Shown here: piece after piece, positions 15,001 through 27,000 of the stretch
Position numbering within the stretch: the stretch's first letter is position 1
Layout: every line of letters begins with the position of its first letter
NCBI RefSeq assembly: GCF_037975245.1
Contig: NC_092573.1
Coordinates: 5,318,501-5,382,500 of the forward strand
DNA: 64,000 bases
Direction: 5' to 3'
From: Apostichopus japonicus
Taxonomy: Eukaryota; Echinodermata; Holothuroidea; Aspidochirotida; Stichopodidae
Notes under the pieces: generated by a model
What the model was told of the DNA's origin: nothing
What the model saw: the letters and a program-made list of their open reading frames with translations, nothing else
Databases searched by the model: none
Made by a program: the position numbers and the translations under genes

Positions 15001-18000
15001 TCATTTGAGGTCGAAGTCTGAAAGCCTAGGAAACAAGATAACTCAAATTAAATCATGGTTGAGGTTCATAGAACTTGGTATATAGATCTCCATTGGTTAG
15101 TACTAGTACTCTAGTGACATTGGTGGAGGTCAAATGTCATTTGAGATCGACATAGCTCAATGTCTGAAAACCTTGTAAACATGATAACTCAAAGAGCACA
15201 ACTTGGTATCAGTGCATACTTGGTATAGAAGAGAGTGGAGGTCGAAGTGGATAAATTATGTATATAAACATGGTTATAAAAGCATATATCTTGGTTGAAG
15301 CATGTCATTTGGTATGTAGATACTAGATTCCCCTTTTTGAGTACAAGAATCCCATTGAAATTCAGAAGTTGATCAATCAATCAGAAGTCATTTATATAGT
15401 GCCAATATCAAGAACAAAGACCAGGTGCTTAAAGATATGTCTTGTTCAGACAGATAAAATTTTAAAATTTTAGCAGTTTCTTGCAAATATCAAAGTCTTA
15501 AGCATTCTTAATGTGGCTCGGAAGTATTGTTGTTTGTAAATATCCAAACCAGTTATTTTTGGGATACAATAATACTCTGATTATATGAACCCTTTCATCA
15601 GAAAGCCCTGATTTTTCAAGCGACCATCCGTTCATTAATAAAACTGTGAGGGCCATGACTCCAAGTACTCATGAATATTATGTACAATATAAATTTGTCA
15701 ACTAACGTAACGATCAGCTCTCACATCCTTTTGACAAAGCTTGTCTACAGTATTTTCATGCATTCTTCCATTGCCTTATCAATAGATAATCACCTTCTTC
15801 ATAAATGTCTGATTGTTGTTTGTATCAAGAGTGTTACCGCTTTACATAGTAGTAATTTTCTGATCACACATTCACAACAATAATTGTTAATTAGGCTAGC
15901 ACTGGTGTGCTGAGCATGCAGACTATGGCCTTTCATTACATGATACCTGATATGAGCTGATTAGTCATTGCAGCATTGTTACAATGCAGTTTTGATTGTA
16001 TATCTTTCTTTCTTTTCAAAAACCACAGCTTCTTAAAAGAACCAACATTTCTCCCAATCGTAGAGATGATTGTTTGAAAACAAATATATCTTAATAATCA
16101 AGGGCAAAGGTAGAGTTAATAACATGCCCAGTACAGAGATTTCAAACTAAAAATAGTCAATGATGCTTGTCCAATTTTCCAATTTTCCAGTGATTTGATT
16201 GACTCATTGTCCCTATAACCCATTGTCTGCAAACATTTTTGCATTAGTGCTCAATGAACATAAAGTATGCATCTGCTTGTAACATTACTCTCCCCTGTGT
16301 TAAGCTGGATAGCGAAGTTGCTCGTACAGGCTATCATATGTGTGCACTCAAATATGATAACGTTAGGCCTTATCACAAGTTTTGATAAGAAGTGCTCATG
16401 GTTCCCAGTTGTTCCTGATATGTTCATAATATGTATCGCATTACATGGGTGTCTTATCGTCGAAAATAAGTTAATTTGATTCTCCAAACTTTTTGATTAT
16501 ATCCAAACTACCTTCACCGACCAGTTCGGATAATCGGAGTTTTACTGTATATTCTTAAATTTGGCAAGTTGGCATTAGGTCCCCTTGCTGAGTACAAAAA
16601 TGGTTTTGAAATTGATGGAGGTCAAAGCTCATCTGAAAACCTTGTACATATATGTACTTGATAAGTAGATTGGCCTTTGTGCAAGAACATTGCTGATCTC
16701 TTGAAGTCAGTGATGTTCAACATTTGAAATCTTGTTTGAAGTGTTACTGTTTAATGTTCTTGTACAAAATTTGGAAAGGAACCACTAAGCCAACTGGCTC
16801 TCTGGTTGATATCACTTTTTGTGATTTGATTAATCCTTCATTATCAGGTTTCTTCCAAGTTGGAAGAAGCAAGTTTCTTCCAGTTTCTTATATGAAAGGC
16901 AAAGAAAAACTTATAAATTGGAGAACTATCAATCCAAACAATTTCATATTATTGGTAAATTAGTCCACTGTGTGACAAATCTAACAAGTAAAACCTACAG
17001 AGAGTTGAGACAGACACTGCTGTCATGTAATCAAGTAATTCTTTTTAATCACAAATTGTCAATAACCCATGCCTACAAAAGGTAAGATTTCTACTGACAT
17101 TGCTTCACTTAAACCAAGCACACTTGTTAGCACTAACAAGTCTACCTTAGTCCAAGAACCAATCTAAAATAAATTCATACCCTGGCTTGTGTTTAAGAAC
17201 CTTACCATATTATCAGTTTGGCCAATGAGGACAAAAGTTATAAAACACCAGGTTTGTTGAAACCTGGGATACTAAAATAGCCTTATTCCTTTTACAGTCA
17301 CATATTATGACAGGGATTGCCTAAGAAAATGTGCAGTGTTCACTCACATACAGTACATATAGTACATAACATCAGATAGTGGCACTGCTTACCCCACATT
17401 TCACTATTGTTTATTCTTCCAAGGAAATAAGTAGACTGTAGATAAGACCTGTCACCTGCAACTTGAAAAAAATGGCTAGAGGACTTGACAAAAGTGGCTA
17501 AAACATGTTAAAGTTGTCTAATGTGCTTGTGCAAAGTACTTGTTGTTTAGATTAAAACAATGACAGATAGACCAATGATCCAAGTGGGATTTTTCATTCA
17601 TTAAAGAATGTGTCATTCCTTGTTAAACTGTTCTTTGCACATGTTTGTCATGAATATGTTCAATTTAAAGGCATATTTCGGTGGCTGAAGTTAACTGCTC
17701 AATAAAAATGTTTGACATTTTCTGCATTTTCTACATATTCTTCAATGTTTGTTTTTCTTGATAATATATATCTCACTGGTTCACAGAGGAAAAGAAAATT
17801 TATACAAACAAGTGATGGAATTCCAAATACAGAGAACCTTCCCAGCGAAGCAAGCTGTTCAAATGTGTGAGATTGCAATGATAAAGCAACATGCAGATTT
17901 AGCAAGAAAGTTATTGAAGACTTATAGGAGAGTTATTGAAGAATTCTAATTATTGTTATGATGTCACAGACCACCCACTATGTTCTAGGGTAGAATTGAA

Positions 18001-21000
18001 GGCCAGAAAGAAAAACCCATCCAATCAACCACATCTTGATTTAGCCACAAGATATTGAAATGGGATTTTCAACTAACTGTGGAATATTTTTCTTTCTACA
18101 CTGTATGCCACTGGAAGATATCCCATTAGTCGGTTTTTGTGGTGTATACAGGGATACACAATCATTTAATGAACAGAAACACCTGGTGTAAAAGCTGGCT
18201 GGTATAAAAAAGTGTATGTTACAGAGGTCTAACCCATCCACTAACCATAGGTTCACCGTTACAATCTCCTAGCTAGGAGCACAGAGAGGAAGTCCTCCTA
18301 CATCCCACTTTGCAGAAATATTACTAACAGTTTGTATTCACTAGCCTTTAACCATAGTTCTTCATAGTATAATATACTTTTCCAGCTTGTTCGCTCACAC
18401 TCCGCTGTGACCTGCTAATTGTCAACACCATTAACGTTCTTTTCAGTGCCAGATTGAACAGTCATATTGTCTGCTTATAGTAGCACTCCAAGATGCTTCC
18501 AGTTAAAGATAACAATGCATTGCATATATGCAAATGCATTGTTATCTTTAGCAAAGCAGGTACTTGCAATGCATTTCAGTTCCAAAATTATACCAACATA
18601 TTGAATTTACCACCAGATTCACTCAAAAACCATTCCGATGAACATTTCATGTAAACATGTATTTTTTCTCCCCCCAGAATAGGTTTACTGTTGATACTGT
18701 GTATCTGTTACGAAAGTGTTAGTCTGGGCTATGCTAAATTTTGATGTTTGTATCGACAGGTAACATGCTCTCTCAAAAGGTGTTGTCATACATGTACATT
18801 GATGAAAATACCTTTGGCTCATGTATGCTTGCAATAGATGTTACAGGTACATGGTAAATACAACAAGTTAATCTCAGTTTAAAATAACAAAATTCTATGA
18901 TTTAAACCACTGATTTAGAAAAGAGATATGACTTTCAACAGTGTGATTTTTATATTGGCCAATCCTGAATAGGTTAACCAGAACTCTTCAGAAACCAGCA
19001 TGTCTCTGTTTGCATTTTTGACAAACATTTTTAATTCATCTGCAAATTCTTTTTAGAAGAGTTGATTCCTACAAAACAGAACTAGTTGTACCTGGCTCGT
19101 TTGAAATATTCTGTAGCTTTATAAAGCTAAACTGAATATATTTCCATTTGTGAAACTCCCACAAAAAGCAGTGAATGGCTTTGTGTGAGTAATGTACAAC
19201 AGAGTTTTGTCATGGAGTTGCTGTCATTAAGCAAGGCAATGTGTAGAAGCATTGACTCTTATACTTCCTAAATTTATCATTCACAGTCATCCAGTTGCAG
19301 TATAGGAGTCGATACTATGGACATGGGGACCATAACAGAACCAGAATCATTAGGACCATGTGAACCTGGCACTGCAGTTACTCTAGAGGGTATTGTTTGG
19401 CATGAAAACGATCAAGGTAACTTGAAAAAGATGGAGCTGTTTATTCTAACCCTTTTTGACCCTGAAATGGTATTTGCAGTATTTCAATCAGTTCAAAGAA
19501 AAATGATTATAGGAAACTGGAAGTCGTGAAGTAAACCTATTGCAAAGGCCAGACTTTGTTGGTTTTGAAAAAAAGCATTTACAATCCTCCATTTTTAGTT
19601 ATGAAGGGACAGAAACAATGGGTGAATTGTGTGTGCTTGTAAAACTGAAGTTATTTAAAAAATAAAGTGATTAGGAAATGTTTTTCATTGAGCTTCAATC
19701 TTAAGTGTGACATTTTACAGGCCAATAGATGAGCTTTCATCAGTGTAGCAGGATGAATTCTTTACCGCTTTATAAGTGTGACAAGTTACAGGCCAATAGA
19801 TGAGCTTTCATCAGCGTAGCAGGATTAATTCTTTACCGCTTGAATCTTAAGTGTGACATGTTACAGGCCAATAGATGAGCTTCCATCAGCGTAGCAGGAT
19901 TAATTCTTTACCGCTTGAATCTTAAGTGTGACATTTTATGGGCCAATAGATGAGCTTTCATCAGCGTAGCAGGATTAATTCTTTACCGCTTTGTAAGTGT
20001 GACAAGTTACAGGCCAATAGATGAGCTTTCATCAGCGTAGCAGGATTAATTCTTTACCGCTTGAATCTTAAGTGTGACATGTTACAGGCCAATAGATGAG
20101 CTTTCATCAGCGTAGCAGGATTAATTCTTTACCGCTTGAATCTTAAGTGTGACATGTTACAGGCCAATAGATGAGCTTTCATCAGCGTAGCAGGATTAAT
20201 TCTTTACCGCTTGAATCTTAAGTGTGACATTTTATGGGCCAATAGATGAGCTTTCATCGGCGTAGCAGGATTAATTCTTTACCGCTTGAATCTTAAGTGT
20301 GACATTTTATGGGCCAATAGATGCTTTCATCAGCGTAGCAGGATTAATTCTTTACCGCTTGAATCTTAAGTGTGACATGTTACAGGCCAATAGATGAGCT
20401 TTAATCAGCGTAGCTGGATACATTCTGTACCGCTTGAATCTTAAGTGTGACATTTTATAGGCCAATAGATGAGCTTTCATTGGCATAGTAGGATTAAGTT
20501 TTTACCGCTTGAATTGTAAGTGTGACATTTTATAGGCCAATAGATGAGCTTTCATCGGCGTAGCATGATAAATTCTTTACCGCTTCAATCGTAATTAAAG
20601 AATTTGTGTAAATACTAACAGAGACCATATGTTTACAGATAAACTGATCCAGATGTCTTCCTGAGTGAAATTTCATCTATAATATGTGTTAAGCTGTAGT
20701 TGCATTGTATCAGAGTTGAGCTACTGCATCATTGATGCTATACTTCTATCTATTCAAACATAAAATCCCTATAGCTCATTAGCTTAATTTACTTGTCACG
20801 TTTGGGGTCAAATAATAAATTGACAATATTTTTTGAAGTTTTCCAATTTTCTTTTTGGTGCATGTTATTAACACTGATATGTAAAAACATTGGACCACAA
20901 AATATTGATCAAACAAATCAGTCCACTTGTAATTATTCATTGAAAGGATAGTACAGGCTAAATAATGTTTGACTGATGACGATGATGATGAACATATTAA

Positions 21001-24000
21001 AACATTCCCGTAAAATGTGCTTTCAATTCCTACATGTAGCTTTTTCTGAGATATTGAAAATGAAGTTGTTACAGTGTGTACCTGTACAGGTGTGACTTCT
21101 CAGTTGTACACTGATAACAAAATGTCTGTTTCTTTTTTACTCTTTGCTTTGTCTTAGATTGGATCTGGTTTCAAGTACTTTTACCTAAGTGGATGTGAAG
21201 TTAACAGTATATATAAATAACTGTAATCTATTCACATTTAGATTGCAATTTTCGTATGCATCCCTTTGAGATGCATGCCAAGTAGAAAATTGGACGGAAT
21301 TTCAAAAAAGTAATACATATTTGTCACTGTGTATCTATTACATTACAACTAGTTGCTTCAAGTTCGCTTTTTGGTGCAAACTATGTCAATAACAGCGATG
21401 GTGGTATTGATGATTGATTCTCTATCATACAACCGTCTTCTTCTGTTATACCATTAGACCTCATTTTGAGGTATCTCTGTAACTCTTCAACCCTCTCCTG
21501 GAGAGATAGCTTCATACAACCAATTGCTGTTATACCATTAGACCTCATTTTGAGGTATCACTGTAACTCTTCAACCCTCTCAGGACTGGAGACATAGCTT
21601 CATATTACAGAGGCAGCTGGGCCACACTTAACATGGTTTTATCTGTTTGCAATATAACCTTTTAATTTGGTTTTCTGATTGTGCTTTCATTGTAGGTGTG
21701 TTGGTTGTCAATGTAACATGGCGAAATAAAACATATGTTGGTACTCTGCTAGATTGTAGCCAGCACAACTGGGCTCCTCCAAGGTAAGATGAGAGGTTTT
21801 ATTCACGTTTTATATTTTGAAGACTTGGGTCTGCTGATACTTCTGTGTTTGTGCAGAAATGGACTAAATATATATATGTATCTAGCATAGAAAGTATGAA
21901 GTATAGTACTGTTTTGCCTTAAAGATGTATTTGGAGTTATCTTCACCATTTTCTGATGGGCACATACAGAGTTGTTACATACAGATGGGAACAAGTATAC
22001 ACCAAGGAAAGTATTAGGTTACTTTAGTCCTCAGTGAATCTCAACAAGTGTATTGAAATTAGGCCAAAACTGCAAACTTTATTCAACTGTATGTGACAGA
22101 ATGTTTCAGTAGCTTGTTTATCAGGAGCAGCCAAATATAACCACTTATAACCACTTTTAGTAGTTAGAATGTGGAGTACTATCCAAATACCATTGAACAT
22201 TACATGGCTCCCACAGAACAACCCACAGTGCAGTGTTAAGAAGTAGAATAGTTGGCCCACTTTGACCCAACTAAAGATCTCTTGAACTGTTGAAAGTGCT
22301 GATCAGATGTGGTCCTTAGGTCATCCTAACAAGTTCACTAAATTCTTAGCTAATTGATAAAAGAGAAACAAGATACTAACCTTCTTTAAGATCTGTGATG
22401 CAAGGTAGTAGATATTAATGTGGAACTGATTTGTTCCAGGCTGAATACTCAAGATGCTGTTTTAAGGTATATTACAATGGTCAGCATTAATAGTATAAGA
22501 AAATGCAAGTTTTCTTCATTGTTAAATGAAACCTTGTATTGACAGCATGTGTAATTGAGAATTGTTTAAAGAGCACCTGAAATGATAAATCAGATTGAAT
22601 GAAAATTGCTTTTAAGCATCCATCAATTGACATAACTTAAAATAATGTGACTTTTGAACCCCACTGGTAGGTGATTTTCTACCAAACAGGTACTGAAATT
22701 AACAGCCAACGACTGGAATGTTCAACAACAGCCCGAAAAACCCAAAGCTGCTTTCAACTTTATGAAAATAAAATAAAACTGTTAGCAAACTGCTTATCCA
22801 CTAGAGAGCCTACCTGAGTTTGCATAGGCCAGTCCGTATGCATCGTTACATTCAACTTTATGAAACGTCATCGAAAGAACAGCTCAGGAAAACAGCTGAC
22901 ACCGCATTTTAATAACACAGCGTAACCCATAGAAACTGTAACACTATCTGTCAAAATGTCTTTTCCAAATTACAGAGGTAATGAAGACATAGAAGTGAAC
23001 ATCAATTTTTGATGAAGATTAATTTCTACCACAAATAGTAGAAATACAGCCAGAAAATGCCAAAATTATATACTTTTGCCGTATCGGTTTGAGCCTCTTT
23101 TCAAGGTACAAGAAGGTACCGAAGCTGGTATGTACACATGAAGTAGGGCTAGGCCTACCTGCCGCTCAAGAAGTGCCAGGGGAAGAGACACTGAATAGTG
23201 TTGATTGGTATATATTTTTTTGATGTTTAGAGTGTAAAAGATAAACATTATGTAACGCAAGTCACGCATTTGCTTGCAATTAGTGGATAGTGACAATCCT
23301 ACCTGAGTTCGCATAGGCCAGTCCGTAAGCATCGTTACATGTTAGTTACAGTGAGTCACTTGCAAAGGCCTAACCTGTTCTGGCAGAAGTGGCTAACATT
23401 AGACATTGTACCATATGATGTAGATTTTGGCCCTAGGATAGTTCTTTGAATTTACTGAAAATTTCTATGTAGGCTAGGCTAGACTTTGAAATATCCTTTA
23501 GGCCTAAAGATATAATATTTTAATTGCCACAGATCCATAGCTTTTTTGCTATGCAAAATTCAATCACTAGTTATACCTAGGCCTTATCATAGTCTCCTAA
23601 AATCATCCCTGTTGGAAGGAAATGCTGACTTGTTTTCAAATTACAATGAACATAAAACCTGTGACAAAAAGTGTTTTGCTGATATGATGTTCTGCATTGC
23701 TTTTGAAATGCATTTTGTAGCTGGTCTTAGGTCTGCACTGATATGAGCCTGTACAACGGTCTGAAATATGTGGAGAGATGTATTTACTGTCAGTGCAACG
23801 TACTAAATTGTTTTACTGTAACAGTATTCATAGAATTGTGCAACTGCCAACATGTAAATTGTAAGTTATCAACTAATATATACATTATATAATATACAAT
23901 GCATAGACAGGAAGAAATTTTTCTCTAGGTTATCAATGGTTGCCCATCTGACAACCAGGCCTTATTTTGAGGTTGCCCAAACGGCAAGTTTGGTTGCCTG

Positions 24001-27000
24001 AAAATATGTACGTAAGTGACAATATGAAATAGTAGGAGAGATGTGTAGGTTTAGTGAATAGAACACAGGCATTTTGGGGTGATACCAATCCATCATTTTA
24101 CTTATTTTGGGGTTTTTGATTACAATGCAATCTAAAAGTGATGTAAGCAACTGTCGTGTCAGACAATAGTACAAACTTTAAAAAATTTGTCCTGATTGAG
24201 GACAAATATGTGCATTGATTTCTTGGTAGCTTATCAACCTAATGAATTTGTAACATTTTGAAAACAGTTATTATTCTAGGGAATGACACATTCAGTGCTA
24301 GTTTTCATGACATTAAAACCCAGTTGTGTGAACTGCAAAATGTCATGAAAAATTGTTAAATTCATGAATTTGTCTCCCAGGGTCTCTGTTGTATTAAAAT
24401 ACATTAATCAAATTCAAACCCAATTTAAACAAAGATAGAGTCGAAAATATAGACAGACAATTGTGTGATTGTTTTAAAAGTTTTCACTGTTAAAACAGAT
24501 TAGTTAAGCTAAAGGACTGCATGGTAAAGACAAATAAAATCATACTGTATATATGCATGGCACAATCTTGAGACTGAATGTTGAATTCTTATTTAACTTT
24601 GATATTGTGCACTGCATTATGAAGACCCTCTCAGAAAAGCCATCAGTAATTGTACACTGTGCATTACAACTTATTTTACTTTTACTGTAACTTTTATCAT
24701 GTGTGTTACAGGTGTTCATGTGGAGCATGTGTACCAATGACATCAGCAATAGAAAGTCGGTGCAGTAGGGAGATACAAGAGAACTCAGAAAGAAAGAACC
24801 CAGCATGAAGGATTTGAACCAGTGTTGCATTCTTCCAGTTTCGACAACAGTTTGGCAATAGGGAAGGTGAAAACTTAGGTGAGTTGAAGACATCCTTTGG
24901 TAAACCAATTATGCTTCACATGGGTGCAGAAGAAACTGAGCCAGGGCTTAAAGTGCATATATACAGTAGGGTGAATGTTCATATAGTAGGTGTATAAGTG
25001 AACTCAAAGCTTGATTGCTGTACAAGAGCCATGTCTCCAGTGCCATCTTGTCAGCATGGCACCCAGTGGCGACAAGAACCAGGTTGGGCCTTGAAAATAG
25101 TTACCACCGAGCCCTTTTAAAGTCATCATAAATTCATGGTACATTCATGTAGCCGCCCAGCAGCCCCCTTCCTATCAGGCCTGATCACACTGCTGGGTAC
25201 ATCAAGGCCATCATGAATCGCTAAGCTGACATTGACTATTCTATCACATCATTCACAATAGTTCATTTTACTTTTTATATATTTTCAGACAATACTGGTA
25301 CACAGCATATATGCAGTTTATCAGAATGTGGTGGGGATTCCTTGGGCGTCATGTGAGAGTGGTGCTACCAGCATGTGCTGTCCACAGAATAAAGGAAAAA
25401 TTTCCAGCTCAGAAATGTGCAGGTTTTCAGTATCCAAATTTAGACTGAATTGTACAACTGAAAAACTTTAACAAATAAAAGAAAGAAAAATGAAAGTAAT
25501 AAGATTTATTTTGTTTTTTATGGATTATATTGCACTGTTCCTTTCAAGAAGCTCTGAATGACGGTGAAGAGTGAAGATGTCAGTGATGATGATTTGCTGT
25601 AATGTGCGTTGGTAAGAAACATGCTAAAACCTTGTATAGATATTGAGAAGATTCAGCATAGTAGCTGGCATAGACGATACCCCAAAACGTTCCTGCAATA
25701 AGGCTCCCATATTGGTACACATTGTCACTAGATGACCAATGACCTATGTACTTTGGAACTGGGAATTCTTACCCATAGCCAATGAATATATGTTTTTAGT
25801 TAGGTCACTCAAAGGGAGTCTACACTATACTTCTTTTCAGAAATATGCCAGTATCCAGTATTAAAATACTTCCTGTGCAGACTTTCTTACCCCATTGAGT
25901 TTTAACAATTTTCATTACTAAAAATGAGAGCTACTTGAAAAGTGACATAATATATAAGACAGAGAAACCTTGGCACTGAGAAACATAATACATATAAGAA
26001 CTAAAACTTACCTGTTTTGTCATCAACTTTGTCCACTGGACCCCCCCAATGGCTCTGAGATACATTCCATAGAATTTAAGAGTAAATCCTCTTTCTGGCA
26101 TGTCTCTTTGGTTATGATGCAGAAGTCTCAGTAACCCTTGTAATCGTGCTGGTGTGTGTGTGTATGTGACAGCTAGCTTCTAAGCATGATATCTCACCAA
26201 CCACGCGTTGAGTCAATGTCATACTTGGTAGTTAGATGCCATATGATGTGTAGATGTGCTATATTGCTTTTGGTTCCCATCTCATGAACATTAATGAGTG
26301 GGTGGGGTTTAACATAAAATTCTTAAAATGTCAATATCTCTAGTAGTTTGTTTTTGGTTACCATGCCATGAATATTAATCAATGGGAGGGCTTTACGTAA
26401 AATGTTGTTCACCATACTGGTATGGTGATGTTGGTACATTATAAGCACATTGTTATGACGTTTCCAACTTATGTCAATAATAGTCATCAAATTGCAAGAA
26501 ATGGCTTTTAAACACAAGACAAGGACCCAATGTTCCATGTTCTTTGGTTACTTGCCGTAGTCAGACCTCTACAGTCAAGTTGGCATGTGTTTGTTGTGTA
26601 TGTGAGGCCCTAGCTTGTTAACATGGTATCTCAAGGTAACATCTGCAGTACTCATATCTGGCAATTGGCTTCTCCATAATTAGTGCAAGAACTGTATTGT
26701 TTTGGGTGGAGGTCAAAGGTCATTTAGGGTCAGTAGAGGGCAAACCGTGAACAATTCAAAACACTGTATCTCCTGAACCTGAACATCAAAGGAGGTCATG
26801 TTTGCATGGTATGATTGCCTTATGTAGTGTAAATGTTTTACACAATTTGGTGTAGGTCAGAGTTCATTCATGAGGGATCAAAAATTGGAATCTTTGTAAA
26901 CATGATATCTCCAGATAGAAAACTATTTTGACTGTCATATTTTGCCTGTGGCTTCCTTATAATGGTACAAGAATCTTATTGTTTATAGTGGAGGTCAATG

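Larger units (their letters stand above)
100..19286 (+). other. Intron 1 of the ZNF609-like gene
   Basis: A 19.2-kb intron. No conserved coding exon was found in it. It holds the repeats listed separately: a dispersed family with DR1 motifs, a foldback, a TTAA element, duplicated segments and a hairpin. Stretches at 2330-3900, 10200-12040 and 16500-18500 look like unremarkable AT-rich intron. Confidence 0.7.
19417..21695 (+). other. Intron 2 of the ZNF609-like gene
   Basis: Contains the 75-bp minisatellite and an 88-bp tandem duplication close to the 3' splice site. Otherwise nothing recognisable. Confidence 0.8.

Noticed and set aside
19695-20592. CRISPR array
   Set aside because: Eukaryotic context; units are contiguous with no unique spacers.
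24712-24800. Alternative copy of the ZNF609-like exon start (resemblance of SAIESR to SDIESR)
   Set aside because: The flanking CSCGACVPM and the second exon fit the P2X7-type domain much better; the shared ESR is chance.
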